A stretch of DNA of 64,000 nucleotides. Origin: BM003 sp963783695. GTDB lineage: Bacteria; Pseudomonadota; Gammaproteobacteria; Steroidobacterales; BM003. The notes beneath the pieces are model-generated. The model saw nothing but the letters and a program-made list of their open reading frames with translations. It did not search any database and was not told the DNA's origin. Shown piece after piece: positions 44,553 through 52,105 of the stretch. The position numbers were made by a program, and so were the translations under genes. Positions within the stretch are counted from its first letter, which is position 1. The number at the start of each line of letters is the position of its first letter. The stretch is taken from NCBI GenBank assembly GCA_963783695.1, contig CAWAOM010000001.1, forward strand, positions 620,001 to 684,000. The letters run 5' to 3'.

Positions 44553-46610
44553 CTACCTCAACTCGATTAGATCCGACATAGACAACCCGTCAATCTCTTG
44601 CATGTCACTTGTCTCATGCTGCGAGAAACCGGAACCATCAATTGCATTGAGTGTTCGACTATCACCCGAAGCGTCGATTGCATCAGAGGCATAAAAGGTG
44701 TTGCTATTAGTGACCATTGTTCCGGTCATCAGCAAAACGTCACCAACCTTTACGGAGTCAAAGCCGGCTCGATACGCTGCGGAAGTGTAGTCAATTCGCA
44801 TGCCACCAAGACTTAGAATCGCGATTTCAGGCGACGTAGCGGTAACAACGCCTCTCAAAATCAGCGCCGTTGAGCCTGGCACAGCCTCCGATTGAAAAAC
44901 AACAATCCTTGATGCCGCAACGATGTCGGCGCCGGCTAAATACCCGAATACAGCAACCAATTGACCTTTTTCAAAGGAGTGAGAGGCTTGGGTGTCGATT
45001 GCACGATTTGGATTGAAAACTTGTTGTCCAAGTAGTCTGAAGCTCTGACCGTCAGAGGAAACGCTTTCGATTGGCCCGAGCGCTATGAGGTTGCTGCGGG
45101 CGATCTTGGTTAGAAAACTCATATTGGAAGCCAGATCTACGCCAGAGCCGTCGATGGCGTTAGTCATGACCGGGCTGCCGGAACCGTCGATGGCGTTGGT
45201 CATGACCGGGCTGCCGGAACCGTCGATGGCATCAGTCATCACCGGGCTGCCGGAACCGTCGATGGCGTTGGTCATGACCGGGCTGCCAGATCCGTCGATG
45301 GCGTTGGTCATCACCGGGCTGCCAGATCCGTCGATGGCGTTAGTCATGACCGGGCTGCCGGAACCGTCGATGGCGTTGGTCATGACCGGGCTGCCAGATC
45401 CGTCGATGGCGTTAGTCATGACCGGGCTGCCGGAACCGTCGATGGCGTTGGTCATGACCGGGCTGCCAGATCCGTCGATGGCGTTGGTCATGACCGGGCT
45501 GCCAGATCCGTCGATGGCGTTGGTCATCACCGGGCTGCCAGATCCGTCGATGGCGTTAGTCATGACCGGGCTGCCAGATCCGTCGATGGCGTTAGTCATG
45601 ACCGGGCTGCCAGATCCGTCGATGGCGTTAGTCATGACCGGGCTGCCAGATCCGTCGATGGCGTTAGTCATGACCGGGCTGCCAGATCCGTCGATGGCGT
45701 TAGTCATGACCGGGCTGCCAGATCCGTCGATGGCGTTAGTCATGACCGGGCTGCCAGATCCGTCGATGGCGTTAGTCATGACCGGGCTGCCAGATCCGTC
45801 GATGGCGTTAGTCATGACCGGGCTGCCAGATCCGTCGATGGCGTTGGTCATGACCGGGCTGCCAGATCCGTCGATGGCGTTGGTCATGACCGGGCTGCCA
45901 GATCCGTCGATGGCGTTAGTCATGACCGGGCTGCCAGATCCGTCGATGGCGTTAGTCATGACCGGGCTGCCAGATCCGTCGATGGCGTTAGTCATGACCG
46001 GGCTGCCAGATCCGTCGATGGCGTTAGTCATGACCGGGCTGCCAGATCCGTCGATGGCGTTAGTCATGACCGGGCTGCCAGATCCGTCGATGGCGTTAGT
46101 CATGACCGGGCTGCCAGATCCGTCGATGGCGTTGGTCATGACCGGGCTGCCAGATCCGTCGATGGCGTTAGTCATGACCGGGCTGCCAGATCCGTCGATG
46201 GCGTTAGTCATGACCGGGCTGCCAGATCCGTCGATGGCGTTAGTCATGACCGGGCTGCCAGAACCGTCGATGGCGTTAGTCATGACCGGGCTGCCAGAGC
46301 CGTCGATGGCGTTGGTCATGACCGGGCTGCCAGAGCCGTCGATGGCGTTAGTCATGACCGGGCTGCCGGAACCGTCGATAGCGTTGGTCATGACCGGGCT
46401 GCCAGATCCGTCGATGGCGTTAGTCATGACCGGGCTGCCGGAACCGTCGATAGCGTTGGTCATGACAGGGCTGCCAGATCCGTCAATGGCATTGGTCATG
46501 ACCGGGCTGCCGGAACCGTCGATGGCCGCAATAGCTGTACCTGGTGCTGCTGCCGACGCGAGAATTGAAATACATACGGCCTTGATCGTTGTAGTCAACG
46601 AGTGGCTCAT
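44553..46610 (-). CDS. Secreted protein with 38 tandem 12-residue repeats and DUF5666-like C-terminus
   Basis: 685 residues. N-terminal signal peptide (TTIKAVCISILASAAA, likely cleavage near AIA), then 38 uninterrupted copies of AIDGSGSPVMTN (one copy has D for N), then about 200 residues with two beta-rich segments resembling DUF5666/OB-like domains (GPIESVSSDGQSFRLLGQ...; LRGVVTATSPEIAILSLGG...). The motif recurs in weaker form near the C-terminus (DAIDASGD, NAIDGSG). ATG preceded by AGGAG at 8-nt spacing. Follows a DUF6502 gene by 56 bp on the same strand, probably one operon. Function unknown; likely periplasmic or surface located. Its Shine-Dalgarno region is complementary to the predicted small RNA at 48776-48880. 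Confidence 0.82.
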   Translation of the reverse strand: MSHSLTTTIKAVCISILASAAAPGTAIAAIDGSGSPVMTNAIDGSGSPVMTNAIDGSGSPVMTNAIDGSGSPVMTNAIDGSGSPVMTNAIDGSGSPVMTNAIDGSGSPVMTNAIDGSGSPVMTNAIDGSGSPVMTNAIDGSGSPVMTNAIDGSGSPVMTNAIDGSGSPVMTNAIDGSGSPVMTNAIDGSGSPVMTNAIDGSGSPVMTNAIDGSGSPVMTNAIDGSGSPVMTNAIDGSGSPVMTNAIDGSGSPVMTNAIDGSGSPVMTNAIDGSGSPVMTNAIDGSGSPVMTNAIDGSGSPVMTNAIDGSGSPVMTNAIDGSGSPVMTNAIDGSGSPVMTNAIDGSGSPVMTNAIDGSGSPVMTNAIDGSGSPVMTNAIDGSGSPVMTNAIDGSGSPVMTNAIDGSGSPVMTNAIDGSGSPVMTNAIDGSGSPVMTNAIDGSGSPVMTNAIDGSGSPVMTDAIDGSGSPVMTNAIDGSGSPVMTNAIDGSGVDLASNMSFLTKIARSNLIALGPIESVSSDGQSFRLLGQQVFNPNRAIDTQASHSFEKGQLVAVFGYLAGADIVAASRIVVFQSEAVPGSTALILRGVVTATSPEIAILSLGGMRIDYTSAAYRAGFDSVKVGDVLLMTGTMVTNSNTFYASDAIDASGDSRTLNAIDGSGFSQHETSDMQEIDGLSMSDLIELR
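45159..46526 (-). repeat. 36-bp tandem repeat array, 38 units
   Basis: 1,368 bp of head-to-tail 36-bp units coding AIDGSGSPVMTN. Units in the middle are almost identical; those at both ends carry scattered, nearly all synonymous changes (CCAGATCC versus CCGGAACC or CCAGAGCC; TTAGTC versus TTGGTC). That pattern fits central expansion by slippage or unequal crossover. The unit is a multiple of three, so copy-number change keeps the frame. Confidence 0.97.
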
Positions 46611-46666
46611 TTGTTTAGCTCCTAATCGATCTGGCAAGTTCAAGGGCGATTTCCCGCACTTATCGG

Positions 46667-47497
46667 TTATGTAAGTTTTTTGTCGGGTCCCTCGACATAG
46701 TGGTACACCCCAACTCCGGTTTGAACCACTTCTTCCTTGTTGTTATCCGGCTTGTCTCTGGTTTCTAACCATGTATCCAACTTTTCTAGGAAGACTTTGC
46801 CTTCAGTACGAATGAGTGTCTTGAACTCTTCAAGGTCCGACTTTCTAAGTCCCCCTTCGGGGTACACCCGTCGCTCAAATCTCCCATCGGATGCATCTTT
46901 CACTCTAAAATTGTAGTCAATGGTCTCAATGAAACTCCTGACGACCTTTCCGAGTCGCTCTAAACTCTCCGGTTCCAAAGCGCTAGGAATATAGGAACGT
47001 GTGAGTACTCGGAAAACATCATGGTCGACTTCTTGCACTGCCGAAACTCTTACGAGTTCATCCAGCATCGCTCGTGCCGGCATATCTCCACTGTGGCGTC
47101 GACAAAGTTCCGTAAAGCTGTTTGCGCCTCCTTCAAATGGCAATTCTAGTGGCATGCCGTAAGGTCCTTGGAAATCTGGATCATTCCACCAGCCAACTAG
47201 AACCCTCGTAACTCGATTCAATCTGGTGCTCGGCGCAGGAGCGCCTTGCTCTATCTGCTGTGTGACTTTTGATACTTCTTTGCGTGTTAGTCCAGTCAGT
47301 ATGGCCACTCGAGCCCTGCTTAGCTTACGCCCCGGAATAGCTTGTTCGTCACTGAGCGCCTGCTCGACATATGCCGTTTTTACAACTTCAGCCAACTCAG
47401 CGTAAGAGACTCCATGGCGAAGAAGAATTCTTACTAACGGCTCAAAAAGCCGTTTAAGAGCCGCAAGCAGGGCGTGTTTTACAGAATCCGCTGACAT
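46667..47497 (-). CDS. DUF6502 family protein, probable HTH regulator (copy 1)
   Basis: 276 residues. N-terminal part LFEPLVRILLRHGVSYAELAEVVKTAYVEQ and a helix-turn-helix-like segment RARVAILTGLTRKEVSKV mark it as the uncharacterised DUF6502 family, same architecture as the divergent gene at 47852. The middle region LVGWWNDPDFQGPYGMPLELP and FTELCRRHSGDMPARAMLDEL aligns by eye with the other copy (HFWHHDPDYQDDAGNPRILP). No signal peptide. It lies upstream of the repeat-protein gene on the same strand. DNA-binding is inferred, not shown. No clear ribosome-binding site before its ATG. Confidence 0.82.
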   Translation of the reverse strand: MSADSVKHALLAALKRLFEPLVRILLRHGVSYAELAEVVKTAYVEQALSDEQAIPGRKLSRARVAILTGLTRKEVSKVTQQIEQGAPAPSTRLNRVTRVLVGWWNDPDFQGPYGMPLELPFEGGANSFTELCRRHSGDMPARAMLDELVRVSAVQEVDHDVFRVLTRSYIPSALEPESLERLGKVVRSFIETIDYNFRVKDASDGRFERRVYPEGGLRKSDLEEFKTLIRTEGKVFLEKLDTWLETRDKPDNNKEEVVQTGVGVYHYVEGPDKKLT

Positions 47498-47851
47498 GCG
47501 ACATAACGTTCAACATACGGGAATCTACTCCCAAAAATGTTTATGGGTCAAGTATCCAACATCAGGTTTGACTTCTATGCCTATGATTCATAGAGGCCCC
47601 GCGTAATAGTGGGAATATACGAACATATTAGTGAAAACACGGTCATTACCGAACACTATTTTCGGTTTTTCGCGAAAATCTCTAAAATTCGAGTTTGCTA
47701 ATTTTACATAAATGCGCGTTTTTTGGAACAAATAGGGTGATCGATGTATCGGCCGGTGGTATAAGCGACCACCAGTCCCAGCCCGGTCGTTATATTGCCG
47801 GTGTCGACAGAATCGACTGCAAAAGGAAAGTAACGATAGTTACTGAAGTTT
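47498..47851. promoter_or_regulatory. 354-bp AT-rich divergent intergenic region between the two DUF6502 genes
   Basis: No plausible gene. Contains several symmetric or repeated elements: a perfect 12-bp palindrome TTTTCGCGAAAA (47667-47678); two CGAACA boxes followed by TATT exactly 30 bp apart (47620 and 47650); AATAGTG at 47605 with its inverse CACTATT at 47654 and the related TATTAGTG at 47626; and AGTAAC-GATA-GTTACT (47829-47844) ending 7 bp before the start codon of the plus-strand gene. These are candidate operators for the HTH-bearing neighbours. Clear sigma-70 hexamer pairs were not found; TAAAAT at 47683 is the best -10. Confidence 0.5.
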
Positions 47852-48721
47852 ATGAGAAAGAATTCAAAGGATATGGATTTGGGAGAGCTGAAGCAGACAG
47901 CTCTCGGGGCCTGTCAGACATTTATGCGCCCTATTGCTAGGCTTTTACTCAGAATGGGAATCGGATACAAGGAGTTTGCAGAGGCTGCCAAGGTTGCTTT
48001 TGTTGATGTTGCAAGCTCAGATTACGGCCTTCGGGGGAGGCAGACGAACATTTCTCGAGTTGCTGTGATGACTGGGTTGACTCGTAAAGAAGTCAAGAAA
48101 TTGCGCAACTTCATATCGGGTCAAGAGGTGTTTGAAGCCTACAAGAGCCGTCTCGGACCTTGTTCTGTGGTCACCCATTTTTGGCACCATGATCCCGACT
48201 ATCAGGATGACGCTGGGAACCCACGGATATTGCCAATTGAAGGTGCCGTTCCGAGTTTTGCGACCTTGGTTCGAAAGTATGGCGGTGACATTCCGAGCGG
48301 CGCTATGCTGAAGGAATTAATCCGAACCGGCGTGGCTGAAATGGACGGCGAAGAGTATCTACGTGCGAAGACTGAGTTTGTTATACCGTCTGGTGTAGAT
48401 GCGGATAAATTTGTCTCGGTGTCCTACTCACTGTCCAATCTCGCATATACATTGGCACACAACGCTTCGATCGAAAATGTAGAAAATCCGGTGTTTGAAC
48501 GATTTTTGTGGACAGACAGGCTTGATCCTGAACATCAAATTGAGTTTGAAAAATTGGCTTGCACTAAATCGAAGGAACTGCTCCGCAATCTTGATAAGTG
48601 GGTAGCCGAGCGAGAACTGCCTGAGCCCAAGCCAAACGCGGAATTAGAGAGCGAGCGAACTAAAAACGTAGGGCTGGGTATCTATTTGTTTGATAACGAT
48701 TCGAATCAAAGACCGCTTTAG
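47852..48721 (+). CDS. DUF6502 family protein, probable HTH regulator (copy 2)
   Basis: 289 residues, same family as the divergent copy 1 but clearly diverged in sequence. N-terminal FMRPIARLLLRMGIGYKEFA, then an HTH-like NISRVAVMTGLTRKEVKKLR, then HFWHHDPDYQDDAGNPRILP and LVRKYGGDIPSGAMLKEL. Codon use is AT-richer than the housekeeping neighbours, suggesting transfer or relaxed constraint. An alternative ATG at 47873 would drop seven residues. The 6+4+6 palindrome just before the start could place a repressor over the ribosome-binding region. Function unknown. Confidence 0.8.
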   Translation: MRKNSKDMDLGELKQTALGACQTFMRPIARLLLRMGIGYKEFAEAAKVAFVDVASSDYGLRGRQTNISRVAVMTGLTRKEVKKLRNFISGQEVFEAYKSRLGPCSVVTHFWHHDPDYQDDAGNPRILPIEGAVPSFATLVRKYGGDIPSGAMLKELIRTGVAEMDGEEYLRAKTEFVIPSGVDADKFVSVSYSLSNLAYTLAHNASIENVENPVFERFLWTDRLDPEHQIEFEKLACTKSKELLRNLDKWVAERELPEPKPNAELESERTKNVGLGIYLFDNDSNQRPL

Positions 48722-48775
48722 AGATGTCCAGTTCAATCGAATCCTCTCGGTAATCAAATTCGCCGAAATTAGAAG

Positions 48776-48880
48776 CAAAAAAAAGCGCCGGCAGTCCATG
48801 CCGGCGCAGTACTCGCCTCATCGATTAGGAGATTCTGAGGGTTGAGTGAGCGCTTCCCGAGCGATTAGGTCGCGCTCGGG
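48776..48880 (-). ncRNA. Predicted CRP-controlled small RNA with two CCUAAU loops
   Basis: Read on the minus strand from about 48880: hairpin 1 is a perfect 8-bp stem CCCGAGCG/CGCTCGGG with loop CGACCUAAU; a linker; hairpin 2 has stem CCUCA/UGAGG with a 15-nt loop containing UCUCCUAAUCG; then a terminator of 9-bp stem GCGCCGGCA/TGCCGGCGC with loop UGGAC and eight U. Both loops expose CCUAAU, which resembles an anti-Shine-Dalgarno bait. Promoter and CRP-type box lie directly upstream. No open frame of note overlaps. The U-run lies on the minus-strand side only, so the terminator does not serve the convergent DUF6502 gene. It could also be the processed 3' UTR of bolA. No known RNA family recognised. 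Confidence 0.6.
48785..48807 (-). terminator. Intrinsic terminator of the predicted small RNA
   Basis: Perfect 9-bp GC-rich stem with 5-nt loop followed on the minus strand by eight T (48777-48784). Would also end read-through transcripts from yciB-bolA. Confidence 0.92.
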
Positions 48881-48884
48881 AAAA

Positions 48885-48928
48885 GTTATATCCCGATTGG
48901 TCAATTGGATTCTGTGACCTACTTCACA
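48885..48928 (-). promoter_or_regulatory. Class II CRP-type promoter of the predicted small RNA
   Basis: TGTGACCTACTTCACA at 48913-48928 is a perfect TGTGA-N6-TCACA box. On the minus strand a -10 TATAAC (48890-48885) follows; the inferred start near 48879 puts the box centre (48920.5) about 41.5 bp upstream, the class II CRP spacing. The -35 hexamer at 17 bp (AGAATC) is poor, as expected if an activator replaces it. The factor would be a CRP/Vfr/Clp homologue encoded elsewhere. Confidence 0.6.
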
Positions 48929-49097
48929 CTTGGGGAAACGGGCGCCCGGCCGCCCTCGCGATTTGACTCCAGGGCTAATCGATGGGTCGGTGGGGCTGAA
49001 ATCCAATTTTGAGGGATTTGCGCAAAATCGTTCTGGGGGTCGTGCTCGCTGCGTCAGTGGGATGCTGTCGGGTTCCAGCCAGAATCGACAATTGGCT
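48929..49097. other. Gap between CRP box and bolA with no recognised feature
   Basis: About 170 bp holding the bolA 3' untranslated region. No open frame with plausible coding character and no obvious terminator for bolA was seen. Confidence 0.5.
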
Positions 49098-49412
49098 CTA
49101 GGCCGTCGATTGTTCTTTCTCAGCCGCCGCCTCTTGCGGTGTTTTGGCGGTAATTCCAAGCGCGTGAATTTCGCCGTCAATCATTTCTCCGAGTGCCTGG
49201 TAGATCAATTGGTGTCGACGCACCTGGGATTGACCGGCGAATGCATCCGACACAATTCGTACCTGATAGTGGCCGCCGCCGGAAGCGGCTCCGGGGTGGC
49301 CAACGTGTAAATGGCTTTCGTCGTCTATGGTCACACGCTCTGGAGCGAGTGCCGCGGTTAGTAGCTCACACATCCGTTCCTGCCGCTTACGACTTTTCTC
49401 TATATCAGTCAT
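49098..49412 (-). CDS. BolA family protein
   Basis: 104 residues with the BolA fold motif HLHVGHPGAASGGGHYQVRI, SDAFAGQSQVRRHQLIYQAL and the C-terminal HALGITAKTP. BolA proteins pair with monothiol glutaredoxins in iron-sulfur traffic and affect cell morphology. The ATG reading MTDIEKSRKRQERM overlaps the end of yciB by 8 bp, so the two are co-expressed; yciB-bolA linkage is common in gammaproteobacteria. Longer readings upstream lie inside yciB. Confidence 0.92.
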   Translation of the reverse strand: MTDIEKSRKRQERMCELLTAALAPERVTIDDESHLHVGHPGAASGGGHYQVRIVSDAFAGQSQVRRHQLIYQALGEMIDGEIHALGITAKTPQEAAAEKEQSTA

Positions 49413-49959
49413 TCGCTTCGTTCTCCTCATGCGGCAAATATTTGGCCATCCATATAGCCTGGGCCAATGCAAACAGCAGGGTCAATCCAAGCAGGCCGAA
49501 CAGCTTGAAGTTCACCCATGTTGCTTCGTCATAGTTGTATACGACAAAGATGTTGAGCGCCCCCATCAGCATGAAAAAAACTGACCACGCTCCGTTGACT
49601 TTCAACCATACATCTCGGGTTGTTGTGATGCCCGATTCCATCATCCTCTGCATAAGTGGTTTCTCGCCAATGAACTGACTGCAAAGAATCGCAACAGCGA
49701 ACATCCAGTACAGAATCGTTGGCTTCCATTGAATGAAGCGTGCATCTTTGATCAGCAGGGTCAGTCCACCAAACACCACCACCAGCGCGGTGGAAATCAG
49801 GTGCATCCGGTTGAAAGTCTTGTGCCGCGCATAATTGACGGCAAGCTGAACTATGGTTGCAACAATAATTACTCCTGTCGCAACAAATATATCGCCGGCA
49901 GTTGCCTTGTACACGATGAAGAAAGCAATGATGGGAAAGAAATCGAGCAGCAGTTGCAT
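49405..49959 (-). CDS. yciB: Septation/envelope integrity inner-membrane protein YciB
   Basis: 184 residues, about five or six membrane helices, beginning MQLLLDFFPIIAFFIVYK as in E. coli YciB (179 residues). Conserved GGLTLLIKDARFIQWKPTI and FIGEKPLMQRMM segments are present. Linked to septation and envelope synthesis in E. coli. The start chosen removes 26 upstream in-frame codons that precede the family N-terminus. Confidence 0.95.
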   Translation of the reverse strand: MQLLLDFFPIIAFFIVYKATAGDIFVATGVIIVATIVQLAVNYARHKTFNRMHLISTALVVVFGGLTLLIKDARFIQWKPTILYWMFAVAILCSQFIGEKPLMQRMMESGITTTRDVWLKVNGAWSVFFMLMGALNIFVVYNYDEATWVNFKLFGLLGLTLLFALAQAIWMAKYLPHEENEAND

Positions 49960-50062
49960 GGCAAATTCCGATATTTCCTGTCTCTGCAAGTGAGAGAGAC
50001 AAAGTTGGTTTTCAGGCGTCGTTTCCGGTGACCCCAATGCTCAGGTTCAATACAATAAACGC

Positions 50063-50689
50063 ATGGGCAAACACATCGAAATACATCCGCGTGATCCGCA
50101 GACCCGCATCGTTACCCAGGTGGTTAGCAGCCTGCGCGATGGCGCTCTTATCGCTTATCCAACCGATTCCTGCTACGCGCTTGGCTGCACCCTTGGCAAC
50201 AGTCAGGCAGCGAAACTGATTCGTCGATTGCGCGGCGCAGAACGGTATCACAACTTTACGCTAATATGCCGTGATCTGAGCGAAATCGCGACCTACGCAA
50301 AAGTCAGCAACTGGGCGTATCGCCTGGTCAGGTCACTAACCCCGGGCCCGTATACTTTCGTGTTGCCGGCTACGCGTGAGGTACCGCGTAAAATGTTGAA
50401 TCCGAAGAGGAAGACTATCGGCATCCGGGTGCCCGATCATCCTGTGCCGGCGGCAATACTGCGTGCCCTTGGTGAGCCGATCATGAGCTCGACCTTGCAA
50501 CTGCAAGGTGATGATCACCCGTTGAATGACGGTTTCGAGATCTTTGATCGAATTGGCGGGCAGGTGGGAATCGTGCTGGATGCCGGACCTTGCGGTTTCG
50601 AGCCCAGCACCGTCGTGGACCTTACCGAGGAGCCCCCCCGTGTCATACGTCACGGCAAGGGCAATATCGATTTTCTGATGGACCCCTGA
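50063..50689 (+). CDS. yciO: YciO/Sua5-YrdC family protein
   Basis: 208 residues of the YrdC fold, close in length and pattern to E. coli YciO: GALIAYPTDSCYALGCTLG, RGAERYHNFTLICRDLSE, LTPGPYTFVLPAT and GIRVPDHPVP. Relatives make threonylcarbamoyl-AMP for tRNA t6A; YciO members have unclear physiological function. Divergent from yciB with about 100 bp between them. Confidence 0.92.
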   Translation: MGKHIEIHPRDPQTRIVTQVVSSLRDGALIAYPTDSCYALGCTLGNSQAAKLIRRLRGAERYHNFTLICRDLSEIATYAKVSNWAYRLVRSLTPGPYTFVLPATREVPRKMLNPKRKTIGIRVPDHPVPAAILRALGEPIMSSTLQLQGDDHPLNDGFEIFDRIGGQVGIVLDAGPCGFEPSTVVDLTEEPPRVIRHGKGNIDFLMDP

Positions 50690-50803
50690 GCGGCAGTCTG
50701 ATCATCTGGCCTCCCGAGGAGCAGGGCACCCGGGCACGGCGGCGCGAGGCGCCCACGGCAAGCCCCGGGTCACGCATGCTGGGTAAAAACTAAGCCGAGG
50801 CCT

Positions 50804-50809
50804 TATACT
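50804..50809 (+). promoter_or_regulatory. Possible trpS promoter (-10 element)
   Basis: TATACT lies 77 bp before the trpS start in the 196-bp gap after yciO. No convincing -35 was found. The rest of the gap is GC-rich with no recognisable gene or clear terminator. Confidence 0.3.
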
Positions 50810-50885
50810 AGCGGGCTTGAGACGCTGCCTGCCATAACCCCGGCTGCGCCTATTCACATACGTTATTGAATTTTCGGAGAAATCG

Positions 50886-52100
50886 GTGACCAAGCCTCGC
50901 GGCCCGAGTAATCATGTGGTGTCCGGAATGCGGCCTACCGGTGGCGTGCACCTGGGCAACTACCATGGTGCCCTGAAGAACTGGATCGAGCTCCAGTACG
51001 AGTACAAGTGCTTCTATTTCATTGCCGACTGGCATGCGTTGACCACGCATTACGAAGGTACGAAGGAAATTGAAGGCAACGTATGGGAAATGATTATCGA
51101 CTGGCTGGCCGCCGGGCTAAATCCGGCGTCGGCCACGATATTTATTCAATCGAAGGTCCCGGAGCACGCGGAACTGCACGTTCTGCTTTCAATGGTTACG
51201 CCGTTGAGCTGGCTCGAGCGCGTGCCCACTTATAAGGATCAGCAAGAAAAGCTGAAGGAACGGGATCTCGCGACCTACGGGTTTCTCGGCTATCCGTTGC
51301 TGCAGGCCGCCGATATTCTGATGTACCGGCCGGCTTATGTGCCGGTCGGCGAGGATCAGGTCGCGCATGTCGAAATGACCCGTGAAATCGCCCGGCGTTT
51401 TAATTTCCTGTTTGGGCGTGAAACGGACTTCGAGGCGAAATCGGAAAATGCAATCGCCAAACTCGGCGCCAAGAAAGGCAAGGCCTATAGAAAGTTGCGG
51501 CGCCAATATCAGGAGCGTGGTGAAGTCGCAGCGTTGGAAGAGGGCAGGGCGCTTGTCGAGGGCAACCGCAATCTCACAGTGGCAGATTCCGACCGCCTCC
51601 TGGGTTATCTCGAAGGCAGCGGCCGCTCGATTCTGCCGGAGCCAGACGCGCTTCTGACGCCAACACCGAAGGTCCCCGGGCTGGATGGGCAGAAGATGTC
51701 CAAGTCGTATGGCAATACCATAGGGCTGCGTGAAGACCCGGATGCCATCAGCAAGAAAGTGAAAACGATGCAGACTGATCCTGCTCGGGTTCGCCGGACC
51801 GACCCGGGCGACCCGGAGAAGTGTCCGGTCTGGGATCTGCACAAGTTATATTCCGACGAAGGGACGCTTGAGTGGGTGCAGTCCGGGTGCCGTTCAGCCG
51901 GCATAGGTTGTATCGACTGCAAATCGCGAATGCTCGATGCGATGCTCGCGAAACTGGATCCGATCCGGACCCGCGGCGCGCAACTCGAACAAAACCTCGA
52001 CTATGTTAACCAGGTCATTACCGAGGGGAACGAGAAAGCACGCGATGAGGCGCGCGATACGCTCGAAGAAGTGCGCGCAGCAATCGGAATCAACTACTGA
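50886..52100 (+). CDS. trpS: Tryptophan-tRNA ligase
   Basis: Charges tRNA-Trp. 404 residues, about 70 longer than E. coli TrpS; the extra length is mainly an insertion near residues 180-245 (charged, LGAKKGKAYRKLRRQYQERG region), a form also known from pseudomonads and xanthomonads. HIGH-like GNYHGAL near the N-terminus and KMSKS at 270-274 are intact. GTG start behind CGGAGAAATC. Six bases before scpA. Confidence 0.96.
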   Translation: MTKPRGPSNHVVSGMRPTGGVHLGNYHGALKNWIELQYEYKCFYFIADWHALTTHYEGTKEIEGNVWEMIIDWLAAGLNPASATIFIQSKVPEHAELHVLLSMVTPLSWLERVPTYKDQQEKLKERDLATYGFLGYPLLQAADILMYRPAYVPVGEDQVAHVEMTREIARRFNFLFGRETDFEAKSENAIAKLGAKKGKAYRKLRRQYQERGEVAALEEGRALVEGNRNLTVADSDRLLGYLEGSGRSILPEPDALLTPTPKVPGLDGQKMSKSYGNTIGLREDPDAISKKVKTMQTDPARVRRTDPGDPEKCPVWDLHKLYSDEGTLEWVQSGCRSAGIGCIDCKSRMLDAMLAKLDPIRTRGAQLEQNLDYVNQVITEGNEKARDEARDTLEEVRAAIGINY

Positions 52101-52105
52101 ATCTC

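Noticed and set aside
45159..46526. CRISPR array
   Set aside because: Units are contiguous with no unique spacers, the array lies inside a coding frame and no cas genes are present.
45085..46674. 529-codon plus-strand frame through the repeat array (PSMALVMTGLP repeats)
   Set aside because: It is the antisense of the repeat-protein gene. The 36-bp unit has no stop in this frame, so the whole array is open by construction. It lacks a signal peptide, clear SD and conserved domains.
33915..48930. Prophage, insertion sequence or integron
   Set aside because: No transposase, integrase, phage structural gene, terminal inverted repeats or target duplications were seen in or around the accessory-looking island.
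48818..49180. 120-codon minus-strand frame over the small RNA locus
   Set aside because: Overlaps bolA in another frame, no domain, no SD. The hairpin, terminator and promoter elements explain the sequence better.
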